Shown: positions 23,025-34,177, counted from the first letter of the stretch. The stretch: 64,000 nucleotides of DNA from Effrenium voratum (GCA_963377175.1 CAUJNA010003291.1:533501-597500); one strand, 5' to 3'. Made by a program: numbers and translations. Notes: a model not told the origin generated them from the letters alone.

Positions 23025-23999
23025 TAAAGGCAAAGGACGATGGGTTTTGATGCGCAAATTTGGCCTGCAGAGCTCCTGGGCATTGAGTGCGATGAAATTC
23101 CGCCATCACACGTGTGGAAATCGTCGGCTCTTTGAAGGGGTTGGCCACGGGGCTCAAAGCGTCACAGGAGCTGGGTTTGAGCCATTCCTGAGGTGCGAAG
23201 AGTTGGAGGAGGATCGCAGTTGAAAGCCATGGGCAAGAAGGGATTTACGAGATGAGTGGAAAGGCAGAGTGCAATGGCCTGAGAGTACCGGCTTAGGGCA
23301 AGGGGGCCTTCAAAATTGAGATGGACAGGAGCGAATGCACTTGGCCGAGCAGCTTGAACGCACCGTGGCTGCATTAGAGCTGTGAATTGATATGAATGTG
23401 CCGTCGCTTCCCGGAATATCGCAAAATGGAGAGCCGGGGTTTTCTTTAAGATGCCAGATCCTTTTTGTAGTGTAGTGGCAACTGTTGGACCCGCTGTACG
23501 AGGTTTGAATAAGAAAGTCAAACCATTCAGCAGAAGGAGCGGGCTTAAAGAGGTCCGAACTAGTGTTTTGCGATGGCAGCCATGCTTGGGTATGAACAGT
23601 TTCGGCACAAGCCCCACGCATATGCTTCCAGATTGAAAGCATCCTGAGTTTGGAGCCGGGCTTCTTCCAAAAATAATTCCTCATTTGCATGTGGGTGTTC
23701 TCTTGGACTGTCATGACTCATGACTATCATTATATCCGAGTCTCCGCATATCCGCGCAGTAGACTATGACGCTCCTTCCATTTGCCGAAAATAATGTTTC
23801 TTTTTTTCCCTGTTGGTTTTAAAGGGAACCTATCACTACTGGACATAGTTTTTTGTTCCCAGGGGTCTTAACCAATTGCAAGGCTCCAGGGGCCATGCGT
23901 TTGCCACTTGAAACACCAAGGTGGCCACAGCCATACCGCAAGCGAAAGCCAGGAGCCTAAGTGAGCTTGAAGTTGGGTTGTTAAGACCCAAGGGGCTCA
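23025..23999. other. intergenic, nothing firm
   Basis: A minus-strand open frame of 151 codons (23162-23617) has no recognisable domain and overlaps other frames; I do not call it. Near 23815 and again near 46550 the phrase TTTTAAAGGGAACCTATCAC occurs, marking another dispersed repeat. Confidence 0.4.
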
Positions 24000-24990
24000 T
24001 TTTTCTTGTTTATTATGTTATTATTCTGCTTGTTCTGATTGTTTGTGTTCTTCATTTATTATTATCCTTCTTTAGTCTGTTTCCCTTGTTCTTCTATTTG
24101 CTCTTCTTGTTATTATTCTTATCATTCTTTATTATTTCTTCTTATGGTTGCTGTTCTTCTTTTTTCGTTCTTATTATGTGTGTTCTTCCTTTTTCTCATT
24201 CTTACTGTTATTGCTTCTTCTTATTTGTTATTTTTTCTTTTTCTGTTTGTTCTTCGTCTTCTTTTGAGTCTTGTGTGTGTGTTCTTCTTTCTTCTTTATT
24301 CTTTCTTATTATGTTTGTTCCTATTCCCCCGTGTTTATTATTATCTATTATTCTCCTTCTGTGGGTTCTTCCTTCTTCTTCTGTTTGTTCTTCTTTTTTC
24401 TGATTATTATCCTTCTTTCTTCGTTTTTTTTTGACGCTTTCTTATTATGCTTGTTCTTCTTTGTTTCTTCCTTTTCCTATTATTGTGTGTTCTTCTCATT
24501 CGTTATTAGTTATTCTTTCTTCTTTCTTTTTCTGGTTGTTCTTATTTGTTCATTTTTGCTGGTTCTTCTTCTTATTTTGTTGTTTTGGTTCTTTCCTTCT
24601 TTCTTCATTTATCTTCTCATTTTGATTATTCTCTCGAATTGTCCCTCTTTCGTTGTTCTTCTGTGTGTAATTAATTATGCTCTTTGTTTCTTGCTTTTGC
24701 TTATTTTTAACTTTGTGTTCTTATTGTGTCTCATTGGTATTCTTCTTATTATTCTTTCTTTTTCACCTTCTTTCTTTCTTCTTGTGGTTGTTCTGCTTCT
24801 TCTTTACGTTTCTTCTTTTTCATTCGTTTGTTTTTCTCCTTTGTTTCCTTGTTTTTCTTCGTCTAAATATTACTTGCAGTCATTATATTGTTTTTATGTT
24901 GTTGTTTGTTCTTCTTTCTTTTTGTTGTTCTTCTTCTTCTGCTTCTCTCTTCTTCTGCTGCTGGTTATTCTTCTTCTGCTTCTTTTAGTT
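24000..24990. repeat. 1-kb pyrimidine (TTCTT-rich) tract
   Basis: The + strand is almost purine-free for about 1 kb, built from TTCTT, TTATTATT and GTTCTTC phrases. Translations are runs of F, S, L and V and have no coding meaning. Strand-asymmetric tracts of this size can form triplexes. Confidence 0.85.
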
Positions 24991-25798
24991 CATGGAATGC
25001 ATGGAGCCATTTGGGTTGGTGTTTTCTGAGTTTCGTTTGTTCTCTTTCTTTTTGGCCGGCAATGGAACCATGTTTGAACCGGCCGAGCAAAAGGCCGTGC
25101 CAATGGGTCAAAACGAGGTTGCAGGAACCGACGACCGCATTTCGGGCCTTTCAAAGGGACACCTCTGATTTTTTTTGGCAGCTCCCAGCCATCCGGTTCC
25201 TGAGCTTTTTAGCCGTTTAGTTGGTTTAGTGGTTGGGTTTCCGAAGTTGGCCCACTTAAAGATATTCACTTAGCGGAAACATCACAACGGAGAGCCCAGT
25301 TTTGGGTGACGTGCCACGCTTTTGAGGCTCGCCCAGGGCTGAAGACCTCCTGGCAAGGCCTCATTTTCGCGTATCCGGTCGAACCCCCATGGGCTCAAGT
25401 TGGGAGAGCCACCCGGACTGCCGGGGGTTCCCTTGATTTGCCCCTGAAACCACAGCTGCAAAAAGGGAAAAACTAGAAACTGACGCCCCAAAATTTATTG
25501 CAGGTGGCAAAGCCCTGAACTCTGGCAGTGTGGCTACTCGCACGTTTATTGTGAGAGCCGGAGCTTGAGCAGTCTGAGCGTGAGGCCCACTTCAGGGTAG
25601 GTTCAGCAGCTCCCTTCTGGATTCGTCCATTTGGCACTGGACATGTGGAGGAGCGTTGTGTTTGTTTGTATTTGAAGGTATCCATTTGTCCATTTGTGGG
25701 ATGTTGCGAAGGGAATCAGAGAGACACCAGCCACAAAAAGAGAGACTCCCCCATTTGGCTGACGGATTCGACGGAGAGTTCGAATCAGACCCGCTCAG

Positions 25799-25849
25799 AT
25801 GTGAGCGCTTGGAAGCAGAGAAGGAGAAGCTGCAAAAGCACGTTGAGAG
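25799..25849 (+). CDS. coiled-coil exon candidate a (RCERLEAEKEK)
   Basis: CTCAG| a tgt gag ... ag |GTGG. Encodes CERLEAEKEKLQKHVE with a heptad-like charge pattern. Same entry phase and the same opening motif as exons at 27927, 30408 and 33802. Confidence 0.4.
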
Positions 25850-25867
25850 GTGGGCCATGCGTGAGTC

Positions 25868-25983
25868 AGGGTTCCACTTTTTGACTACCCCAAGGTAGAC
25901 TTAAACCCAAAAGTTTCTCTTTAAACGGGGAATTCACCCACCACGGTTAAGTCTACCTTGGCGCAGTCAAAAAGTGGAACCCT
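25868..25983. mobile_element. TIR element family M, copy 1
   Basis: Near-perfect inverted ends of about 38 bp: AGGGTTCCACTTTTTGACT at the left and AGTCAAAAAGTGGAACCCT at the right, followed inward by CCAAGGTAGACTTAA and its complement. A second copy is at 60484-60605. Confidence 0.85.
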
Positions 25984-26397
25984 CCAGTCGGAGTCGTCAG
26001 CAGCATGCGACGTCCAAGTGATGGGCGGTGGCGTCAACTTTCCCATGGGGTCTCTGGTCACTTGAAGAAAAGCGCCTTGCAGGTTGTGGCAGATGTGCCA
26101 ACGGGAGCAGGGCCATCAGGCAGGGCTCGGAAAATGTGTCATTGGTGATTCTCTCCGGCGGGAAAACTTGTCACTTGCAAGTTGGTTGCAGCTCAAATCT
26201 GAAAGCTCCGCTATGCTTGGCCGCAACAAGAAAAATGCCGTGAGGCGCCTTATTAGGGGGCTTGCACCTGGGGGGGGGGTGGTCCTATGAAAACCGCCCG
26301 GTCTGTCAATTGAGGCGCATGATGTTATTCTTGTTCAAGCGCAATCATGCCTGTTCTCTTTATGTTACGGTGGCATTTTGCATGTCGCGCCTTGAAA

Positions 26398-26497
26398 ATT
26401 CTCACTTGTCCAAAGCAAATCGACCTTTTCACCTGTTGTTTTCTCCTTTTTGGTCCATAGTCTCACCAAAAGCTTCACCCTTTTATCTTCCTGGTAA
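26398..26497. mobile_element. family D element, right end lost
   Basis: CTTGTCCAAAGCAAATCGACC and TTTTGGTCCATAGTC match family D, but the CTTTGGGCAAGTGAG end is missing where a family I element starts. Confidence 0.55.
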
Positions 26498-26582
26498 GAT
26501 AGGTAGGGAATGAGAAATGGAATGACCCTAAGATCTTCGGGACATTTCTGGGTTCCATCCATTTCTCCTTCCCTACCTGACA
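26498..26582. mobile_element. TIR element family I, copy 1
   Basis: AGGTAGGGAATGAGAAATGG at the left is inverted as CCATTTCTCCTTCCCTACCT at the right. Apparently inserted into the end of a family D copy. Confidence 0.65.
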
Positions 26583-27186
26583 GAATGAGCCTTATAAACC
26601 ATCCACAAGGTGGAGTTTTTGGGTTTATTCCATGTCTCATTCCACAGGGGTCCTTATGTTTCCCGTTTTGGCGGTTTTAAACATCACCTTCTCCGCCCAT
26701 GCAAGGTGGGTGTTTTTTGGGGGTGATGTTTTAAGGGGAAATCGCTGGACGAGCCCTGTTTATTCCATGTCCCCTGAGAGAATGACCCTAGTTCAACTGG
26801 ATGTTCCATGTCTTATTCCTTGGCCCATGAAAGGTGAGTGTTTTTTGGTGGGGGTGATGTTGGGTCCCTTGGTGTCCCTTGGTGGTGGGTGGTGGGGGTG
26901 GTGGAGCCCTGCTCCGTTTCTACCGGCGCTCGCGATCCGCGAAGATTTCCCAACGTCCGATCCGCCAGGGGCGCCAAGCCAGTGAAGGCGAGCTCACCTT
27001 CGAGGCGACATGACGGAAAGCGGATGGCCGGATGTCCGGAGACGCGTGAGGTCGAAAATGGGTGACTCGTCTTAGGCCCCCCAAAACGATGTGTGTGTTT
27101 TGTTGTTTGTTTTTTAATTGTTTTTTTAATTGTGTTTTGCAGGGGGGAGAGATGGGGCCTTGTTTTGTTTTGGGGGAGTGGGGGGC

Positions 27187-27304
27187 GTGGGGTGGGGTGG
27201 GGTGGGGTGGGGTGGGGTGGGGTGGGGTGGGGTGGGGTGGGGTGGGGTGGGGTGGGGTGGGGTGGGGTGGGGTGGGGTGGGGTGGGGTGGGGTGGGGTGG
27301 GGTG
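27187..27304. repeat. (GGGGT)n minisatellite, about 23 units
   Basis: Uninterrupted 5-bp GGGGT units on the + strand. Strong G-quadruplex potential. The opposite-strand HPTPPHPTP frame is an artefact. Confidence 0.95.
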
Positions 27305-27748
27305 AGTGGGGCCAAAATGGTGCGTTCCTCGATCTTTCCCTTTTGAAGCCAAACCAAAGCCTCGAAAAAGAGAGACCTCTACTTTAGGGAATCACAGAAA
27401 ACATGTTGTTTCGGTTTCCGTTTAGCTTCCCTGACCCACCACCCGCACCTTGGGCCCGAATTCCATGTTGAGAAGCCTGATGGATCTTGCGATTCAGGCG
27501 GTGGTGGCCACCGTGTCTGAGGTGACAGACGACAGGCCAGTTGGCCCCGGCTGATGTTTTGCCGTTTTGGACTGGAGGGCTACTTTTTTCGGGGAGTTTT
27601 GCCCGTTCTTTTCCTTAGGAATTGTCCACAACAGGAAAACCCAGCCATAAGACCGAACGCGATTCTCACTGAGCCCCTTCCGGTATTTGTCGATCCAACG
27701 ATCATGGAATCCGGCCATCTTGGGGCACGCCTACTTTGCTTGCTGGTT

Positions 27749-27852
27749 CGATAGGCATGAGAAACGGAATGACCCCGAGCAAAACCATCCCCCACGGTTT
27801 CCTTTATGGTAGATTTCTGGGTTCATTCCCAACTGGGTCATGGCTATCGCAC
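27749..27852. mobile_element. TIR element family I, copy 2
   Basis: CGATAGGCATGAGAAACGG at the left and a degraded inverted partner, GGTTCATTCCCAACTGGGTC then GGCTATCGC, at the right. Confidence 0.55.
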
Positions 27853-27926
27853 CGATGGCAAGCTTCAGAAGCACACATTTCAACTGCAAGAATTTCAAGC
27901 CAAGCAGTGAATCTTCATCAGCACAG

Positions 27927-27967
27927 GCTAAACCTTCAGGCAGAGAAGGCCCAACTTGAAGCGCGCC
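27927..27967 (+). CDS. coiled-coil exon candidate b (LNLQAEKAQLEAR)
   Basis: GCACAG| g cta aac ctt cag gca gag aag. Encodes LNLQAEKAQLEA with the same entry phase as candidates a, d and f. The 3' end is uncertain. Confidence 0.35.
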
Positions 27968-28205
27968 CCGGCAGCATGTTCAGGGAGCCTTGCTGGAAGC
28001 CATGAACGGCTGGCGATGTTCCAAGAACAGAAGAATACCGTTTGGCGGATTGTGCAGGGGAAGTTTGCGATCCAGACACCCCAAAGCCATTTTAGATGTG
28101 TCAATGTAAGAGTGTGATTGCTGATCAAGCGTGGGGCAACGGGGTGGGACGTTCAGGAGTTTTGCCCGGGTGGTCACTTCAAAGTTCTGTATCCATCCAA
28201 GGCAG

Positions 28206-28241
28206 GTGGAGGAGATCTCAAAGAAGTGTCAGATGCTGGAG
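28206..28241 (+). CDS. coiled-coil exon candidate c (VEEISKKCQMLE)
   Basis: GGCAG|GTGGAGGAG to CTGGAG|GCATGG, 36 nt, phase 0 at both ends, GC donor. Encodes VEEISKKCQMLE. Confidence 0.35.
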
Positions 28242-28403
28242 GCATGGTGGTACTTTGTTGCCTGCGGCCTGTTCATCTGGATTCTTCAAAGCCAACCCCC
28301 GAAAATTCCCTTTGAGGGAAACCATCAGTTGGCTGGTTTTTATTGGTCTTGGGGCCATTCCATTTCTCATTCCCTACCTATCCCAGCCACATGTTTTGAA
28401 CAG

Positions 28404-28473
28404 GTTCCAGACATGGCACGCCGCACTCTTCGCCAGGAGCAGCTGGCGGCAAAGTCGGACCGGGGTGTTGACA
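28404..28473 (+). CDS. helical exon candidate (VPDMARRTLRQEQLAAK)
   Basis: Acceptor GAACAG|GTTCC. The frame encodes ARRTLRQEQLAAKSD and stays open to 28529, where it stops after SFMAVEL. End uncertain. Confidence 0.3.
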
Positions 28474-28618
28474 AATCGAATCAGACCCAAGAGTTGAAGA
28501 CGCAAAGTTTTATGGCTGTGGAACTATAACTTACAAGGCAGCTCGACCACCAGAAGGCCCCTCAGAACAGAGCCCAGGACTCGTTCAGACTCCAAATTTG
28601 ACTCGTGAGAATCCAAGT

Positions 28619-28741
28619 GGCCGTGGGTCAGCACCACTGGTACCATTTTGGGGTTTTCGGCGCGCCACCCATTTTAGAGTTTATTTTAGTGGGGATTGGG
28701 ATGTTCACTGGGGGTACGTTTTTTTGTTGATCCATGGCAAT
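28619..28741. mobile_element. TIR element family H, copy 1
   Basis: GGCCGTGGGTCAGCACC, then GGTACCATTTTGGGG, GCCACCCATTTTAG, GTGGGGATTGGGATGTTC and ATCCATGGC at the right. Same order at 29315, 56919 and 58598. Confidence 0.75.
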
Positions 28742-28801
28742 ATCGCAAGGGGGAATCTAAGAAGCAGACTCCAAGAGGCCAGCTTTCATGAATCTTTTCC
28801 G

Positions 28802-28928
28802 CTGAAGATGCCCAGTGGATTCCGCCCTTGGTTTTTTTCGACGCTTTTTTTGGGGAAGGGTTCCTCTTTGAACTCAACCAACCAAAAAAGGGATGCCCTT
28901 TTTTTCCAATGGCCACTGGGCATCTGAG
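28802..28928. mobile_element. TIR element family O, copy 1
   Basis: CTGAAGATGCCCAGTGG at the left and CCACTGGGCATCTGAG at the right are inverted. Interior TTTTTGGGGAAGGGTT and CTCAACCAAC recur at 62199-62305. Confidence 0.7.
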
Positions 28929-29020
28929 TCTGAAGATGGCCATTGTGCCGACGCCTGGGGCAGAGCGTGTCCCGGTGTCGCGGTGTCCCTGCTGCCAGCC
29001 TCCTGCAACTTGGGCCAGTG

Positions 29021-29085
29021 GAAGCAGAAACTGCCAGTGTGGAGGTTGCACAAGAACTACGGGAAGTGCGGGGGGAAATTACTTT
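29021..29085 (+). CDS. coiled-coil exon candidate (ETASVEVAQELREVRGE)
   Basis: One frame, entered after CCAGTGGAAGCAG, encodes ETASVEVAQELREVRGEI. Boundaries not resolved. Confidence 0.25.
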
Positions 29086-29314
29086 AAGCTTTAACTTTGT
29101 CATTGCTTCAGCTTTTCTAGTGGTGGCGATTGCTTTAGCTGCGCTGCACTTGCTGCGATGTACACGCCTCGCAATTGTTTGGGGAACCTCGCGAAACATG
29201 GTGCGTTCTGGAGTGGATGTGCTTGAGCCGAGCAGCATGCCGCGCGGGCCTGAATACTTGGAACAGGGTTGGGCATCATCACATCGAATGACCGCATGAT
29301 CATGACATGAACAC

Positions 29315-29434
29315 ATGGCTATGGGTCACAACCAATGGTACCATTTTGGGGCAGGTGCACCACCCATTTTAGTCTATTTTAGTGGGGATTGGGATGTTCG
29401 CTGGGGGGCGATTTGGATTTTGACCCATGGCCAT
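29315..29434. mobile_element. TIR element family H, copy 2
   Basis: Ends ATGGCTATGGGTCACAACC and TTTTGACCCATGGCCAT are inverted. The terminal motif TGGGTCAAAA is shared with family G, so H and G may use one transposase. Confidence 0.75.
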
Positions 29435-29574
29435 ATCATGTAATTTGGTTGTTTGGTGGTACCCCGCAACCCCGTTCTGATGATTCTCCGTGTGAGGGGA
29501 ATGTGGACCGGCCGAGAACCTTACCTTCCAACTGAGGTCCTCTAGGTCCCCAGAAGTGCCGCCTCTTGAAGTAT

Positions 29575-29695
29575 CTAAGGGTTGATTCCCCATTCTCTTC
29601 ACCCATCGTTCTCTTTAGAAACACCCATTTTCTCAGGGATTTGGCATGTTCTTTGAAGAGAAGGATCCCTGAAGAGAATGGGGAAGGTACAGCTA
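29575..29695. mobile_element. TIR element family F, copy 2 (opposite orientation)
   Basis: TAAGGGTTGATTCCCCATTC to GAATGGGGAAGGTACAGCTA. Interior AAGGATCCCTGAAGAGAATG is the reverse complement of copy 1. Confidence 0.75.
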
Positions 29696-30243
29696 GAAAA
29701 CAAAATGGTTTTGGAGTACTTGCCATGGACCTTTGGGAGGGTGAACTTCGCTTAAGCGGCGTGAGGATGCGAATGAGCCGGACGTGCGAAGGCAGGTCTG
29801 AAGCCTCTATGCTTTGATTAACTTTCATTTGCTGAAATGAATATGTATTACTTCCCCCTGATGGTTTTAAAGGGAGTCTACCACTAGTGGATAGATCTTT
29901 TTTTTGGGCCAGGGACTTAATCAAATGGAGGTTCATTGGCTCAGCAACGGGGGTTTGAAGGGTTGCTACTTTTGATTGGCTGAGTACGATACTTGCGAGC
30001 ATCATGGTGACTGCGGGGTACCTTCGTCAATGAGAAGCAGGGCATTGTGTGAACATTCTTGGGTGGAGAATCACCATAAGATAATCAACGTAATCATATA
30101 AAGTTACGGCTTTAACCTGACACTCACAAAGGAAAGATGTTCAGCACAGTATTGGCATCTCAAGGTGAGCCCTGCATGCCCATCATTGTTCAGCTGAAGA
30201 GCCATGCTACGTTTCAACCCTTGAGCCTTTGCCACGGTCATTA

Positions 30244-30374
30244 ATGTTGACCCAGGATTAATAAACCCGTCCCATTATTAGGGGGGTGTTCCCTCCAAAA
30301 GTGGTCTGAATCCCCACCAAAAGGGGACACCCCCCTATTAATCAGCCAGGGGTTTATTAATCCGGGGTTAACAT
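30244..30374. mobile_element. TIR element family A, copy 3 (best preserved)
   Basis: 131 bp with 24-bp inverted ends (ATGTTGACCCAGGATTAATA and TATTAATCCGGGGTTAACAT) and TA on both sides. Inner arms TGTTCCCTCCAAAAG and CCAAAAGGGGACACC could extend the hairpin. Confidence 0.85.
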
Positions 30375-30407
30375 TATCACGGCAATCGTATGCAGCAACG
30401 GGGCCAG

Positions 30408-30450
30408 GTGCGAGCTGCTTGAACGAGAGAAGGCCGAAGTAGAGAAGGAC
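30408..30450 (+). CDS. coiled-coil exon candidate d (RCELLEREKAEVEKD)
   Basis: GGGCCAG| g tgc gag ctg ctt gaa ... gac |GCCCGC. Encodes CELLEREKAEVEKD, clearly similar to candidate a (CERLEAEKEKLQKHV). 43 nt, GC donor. Confidence 0.4.
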
Positions 30451-30459
30451 GCCCGCCTG

Positions 30460-30640
30460 TGTGCTTTTGCGTGCTTTTGTGTGCCTGTGTTGTGGCTCCT
30501 GTGCGTTGCTTGCTAAGTTGTGTGTGTGTGTGTAGAGTTTGGTGTGTGCGCGCATTGTGTGTCCACATGCTTAGTGTGTGCGCGTGTTGTATGTGTTTGT
30601 GTTTAGTGTGTATGTGTGTGTGTGTGTGTGCGTGTTGTTT
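30460..30640. repeat. TG-rich microsatellite region
   Basis: Interrupted (TG)n with GTGCGCGT and GTATGTG variants; no coding content. Confidence 0.8.
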
Positions 30641-31033
30641 GGGCATGCAGCTAGCCGTCTAGGTCCCAAAACTGGGGCAGCTCCTCAACTTCAATGTGAG
30701 GCTTCCCAAAATCTCAACCCTTCCAATTTTCTGCTTGCCAGGTTTGACGGGTGACGGGTCGACGTTTTAGAACCCCGGATCCGTTCTCTTCTGACCGACT
30801 TATGTGATAACTTAGGGGATGATTCAAGGTTCCAAAACTAGGTCCCCGAGTAGTGCCCTTCTCTCCCCTTTTTTGGTTGGGAGGGTTCCCCTACTAAAAT
30901 AGACCACAGGAAAAAAAAGGTGGGTACCCATGGGTACCCTTATTCTAACCTCTCTACTGGAGGACCTAGAAAAGGATCCTCCCAGCACCCCTGGGCTGAG
31001 CCAGCAAGCTCCTCACGCGAGCATTTGCTCCAG

Positions 31034-31086
31034 TGTTTGCCGAAAAGGAACTGGGCGAGCTCGCTGCAGCTCACGCAGAGCTGCAG
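31034..31086 (+). CDS. coiled-coil exon candidate e (EKELGELAAAHAELQ)
   Basis: GCTCCAG|TG TTT GCC ... GAG CTG CAG|GCGGGA. Encodes FAEKELGELAAAHAELQ. The exit sequence GAGCTGCAG|GC is identical to that of the exon at 34178. Confidence 0.4.
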
Positions 31087-31828
31087 GCGGGATATGATCC
31101 ATGGTCAAATCTCTAGGTTGACCATAGCACATCACCCATAGGTGTCCTTTAGGTTTGGCGATTCCTGCTTTAGGAAGTGGATGTACGTGCGCCGACCGTA
31201 TCTGAGGCGGTTCGCGATGAAACAAGTAGCCAGGTAAGGCAGCATTCGTAATTTGAGAGATTTCTCAGCTGCATTTCCGGCCTTCTTTGCAGGGAACATT
31301 ATTTTCAGACAAGTGGGGCTCGTTCTTGTCAACCAACACCCGTGCAACCTAGTTTCATCGCTCCCCCTATGATTCAATCCCTGGACCCCGCCTATTGGTT
31401 TTTCTTGGGGGGGGGGGGCATATTTATTCATAGGGAGGGAAATGTCCAGCTGGTTACTGGACTTGTAGAAATGCAACTTTGGATTTGAATTGCAGACTAT
31501 TTGTGATACAAATATGGTTGTTACTTCAAGTTCGTGTGTTTTCATGATTTTAGTGGGTAGCAGTTGAACAAAAGAAATGCTGAAGGTCCCCTAATAAGGG
31601 CGGTTTGAAGTTTAGTATTGGTTTAGTATTGGTTCAATTGAAAGTAAAGCTGGAGTGCTTTTTTTTGGATATTTTTGCCTGAAACCATTTGTGATGCTAG
31701 TGGTTGATTTTTGATAGGAAAGGGATTGCTCAGTCTGTCAGTCAAGAGACTCACTACAGGGCAGGTTGGTCCACCAGCAGCTCGCCGAACCACAGGCGTG
31801 GCTGTTAGCAATCTCGTTGGTGCTCAGC

Positions 31829-31950
31829 AGGGAATGAGAAATGGAATGCCTCCGGAGAAAAAACACCTCGATCCAAGTAATTTCCTTGGGGGGAATCCGA
31901 TCCAAAACCTGTTTTCATTCCCCACCGAGTCATTCCCTACCTGTCGCACC
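31829..31950. mobile_element. TIR element family I, copy 3
   Basis: AGGGAATGAGAAATGGAATG at the left and GAGTCATTCCCTACCTGTCG at the right, inverted. Confidence 0.6.
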
Positions 31951-32132
31951 GATCGCAAGTTTATCCAGTTGTTCTGCTGGGTATGTCGCACTCCTAGCCC
32001 GAGCCGTCCGGCAGGTAGCTGCCAGGCGGGGCAGCTTCCACATGCGCTGCCTGTCGCGCCATGGCCCATGGGCGCCAAACGAGCCCTGGAAAACAGAATC
32101 CTAAAGAGAGGGCTGATGAATTTGTTCTCTCT

Positions 32133-32156
32133 CCCCCCCCCCAAAAAAAAAAAAAA
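32133..32156. repeat. poly(C)-poly(A) junction, C10A14
   Basis: Ten C followed directly by fourteen A. A near-identical C9A15 run is at 43539-43562, and opposite-strand forms (T then G) are at about 4980 and 42666. Confidence 0.9.
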
Positions 32157-32432
32157 CACTTTGTTGGATCCCATCCAAATATGTTGTTTTTCTTGCTTTT
32201 TTCTTCTCGGATTTATGGTTTATATCTTCGAATTTATTGTTTGTTGGATCCCAGCAAAAGATGTTTGGCTTCATGCGCTAAAAGGGTTACGCCCAAGGGT
32301 GGCCCTGGGCATGAAATCCACGGCTTCTCGTTTTTTTCTGGGTGCTTCCAGGCCGGAGGAGAAGGCCGGCGACGGCCTGGAAGAGGAGAGGGCAACAGAT
32401 ATGGTGACTCGGTGGCTGGAGAGAAGCGTAGA

Positions 32433-32548
32433 CTCAGTTGTTCAAAGCGAATCGACCTTTTGACCTTTTGGTTTCTCCTTTTTGGTCTAGTTTTAGTCAT
32501 GAACCCAAAAGGTTAACCTTCTATTTCTGGGTCCTTTGGGCAAGTGAG
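32433..32548. mobile_element. TIR element family D, copy 1
   Basis: CTCAGTTGTTCAAAGCG at the left and CCTTTGGGCAAGTGAG at the right are inverted. Interior CGACCTTTTGACCTTTTGG and CCCAAAAGGTTAACCTT are almost identical to 38718-38833. Confidence 0.8.
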
Positions 32549-32580
32549 TAGAGACCATAGCAACCAGGAGGTCCGTTGTT

Positions 32581-32720
32581 GAGCCACAATCAAAACCGAT
32601 TCGGGTAGATGAAGGTTAGCAAGGGGCAGTCCCAGTCGGAAATAGTTGCGGATATCCGCCTTTCTAATTCCTTACATGGTTCTGGGTTCACCATTTTTGT
32701 ACCAGGTTTTGATTGTGACT
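32581..32720. mobile_element. TIR element family B, copy 1
   Basis: GAGCCACAATCAAAACC at the left and GGTTTTGATTGTGACT at the right, inverted. Interior GTAGATGAAGGTTAGCAAGG and ACATGGTTCTGGGT are common to all copies. Confidence 0.8.
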
Positions 32721-32787
32721 AAGTTGTTGTTGTGTATTCTGGTCTCACCTCTTGTTTCGGGGAAAGAGCGGCAGATCACATCTGATC

Positions 32788-32898
32788 ATAAGTATTCTTT
32801 TTGGTTGGTGTGGTGGAAAAATAGGTTTGGCGGTTTCTGGTTTACCTGGTGGTTCAATCATCTACCAGGGCCATCCATTTACGAAAAAACACACCTAT
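32788..32898. mobile_element. TIR element family C, degenerate copy
   Basis: ATAAGTATTCTTTTTGG to AACACACCTAT, with the family interior GGTTTACCTGGTGGTTC and CTACCAGGG. No target duplication seen. Confidence 0.65.
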
Positions 32899-33030
32899 GG
32901 TAGAAAACAGACATGCGAAGCGAGCACAGGCAAGCAAGCTTGGAAAGCCGGCAAGCAGGCGGAAGCAGGCGGACAGGCCAGCTGGCAAGCAAACAGCTCG
33001 TGAGCCAACCAGCAACTAAACAATACCAGA

Positions 33031-33215
33031 CACACACACACACACACACACGCACACAAACAAAACGCAGGCGACACACACACACAACCAACCAAGCAAG
33101 CAACCAAAGGAAGGAAAACGAGCCAACTAACCAACCAACAAGCAAACACACAAACGAGCAAACAAGCAAGCAGACAAGCAAACAAACAAACAAACAACAA
33201 ACAAGCAAACAAACG
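33031..33215. repeat. (CA)n and AAGC/AAAC-rich simple repeats
   Basis: CACACACA run followed by AACCAACC, AAGCAAGC and AAACAAAC arrays. The two opposing open frames here are repeat translations. Confidence 0.9.
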
Positions 33216-33801
33216 TATGCCACAGCCACACATGGACATGGAAGCTTTTCTAGATGCAGCTTCCATTCCAAGTCTTTAAGATATGTGCCTTGCACCGCCT
33301 TGCACGGCCCTCTCTCACACATTACTTCTCTCGGCCCCGTGCCCACTTCCACTGCCATCCGTGTTCCCTGGCCATTTTCAAGTGGAAATGCCGCAGGAGC
33401 TTGGCGCGCTGCAAGCGAGGCGATGCTGTCCAGGGGGTCGCTGGTCGTTGGACTTCCCCAAGTCAAAAGTTGGTCGATTTACTGGTGGCGTCCATTGAAA
33501 CGATCGCCCAAAGTGGGGAGGAGCCACCGAAAAAACAAGGAGGAACCCCTGTCCCGCTAGGCACTTCCCCCTCCTGCAAGCGATTTGTTCAACCTGGGAG
33601 CGCAAATCAAGGGCAGTTTCAGGAATGGTATGGGTTTTGCAGGTATGGAGGTTGTATGCCACTTGTATTAGGACTAGGGGCTCTAGGGGAACATACTGCC
33701 CTACAAGTGTATATGAGTGGTTTGTACGCATCCATACCTCCAACACCCATCCCTGAGATTGCCCTTGAGCAAAGGTTCAACGGGCATAGCGCCAACGTCA
33801 G

Positions 33802-33841
33802 GAATGAAGCGCTGGAAGCCGAGAAGTGCTCTCAGGAGGAG
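33802..33841 (+). CDS. coiled-coil exon candidate f (NEALEAEKCSQEE)
   Basis: CGTCAG| g aat gaa gcg ctg gaa gcc gag aag tgc ... gag |GCAGCG. Encodes NEALEAEKCSQEE; same entry phase and ALEAEK core as candidates a and d. Confidence 0.4.
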
Positions 33842-33924
33842 GCAGCGCCTGTTTGGGCAACGCATTGGCTGTGCAAATTTCTACGGGTTGATATTCACAG
33901 TTCTCGTCACCCCTCGTGCTCCTT

Positions 33925-34033
33925 CTCAGTTGCCCAAACGACCTTTTGACCTTTTGGTTTTCCCATTTTGGTCCATTTTTAGTAGAGGTGCCATAAGGTA
34001 AACCTGGAATTTCGGGTCCTTTGGGCAAGTGAG
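33925..34033. mobile_element. TIR element family D, copy 2
   Basis: CTCAGTTGCCCAAACGACC to CCTTTGGGCAAGTGAG. The most symmetrical ends of the family. A family F remnant (about 34040-34100) follows directly. Confidence 0.75.
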
Positions 34034-34177
34034 TTTTGGAAACCACCAACTTTTCAGGGATTTGGCCCGTTGTTTGAGAAGGATCCCTGTCTAGATAGTT
34101 GAGGAGGCACTATGTAACTTGCCCGAATGGAAGGCAAACCGCCAAACATCCGACTCCCAAAGGATGCGCCGTGCCAG

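Noticed and set aside
23162..23617. 151-codon minus-strand frame
   Set aside because: No motif, overlaps a second minus frame, and its codon use differs from the confident exons.
27187..27304. GGGGT array as an internal telomere
   Set aside because: Dinoflagellate telomeres are reported as TTTAGGG-type; GGGGT lacks that unit, and a similar GAGGT array exists elsewhere.
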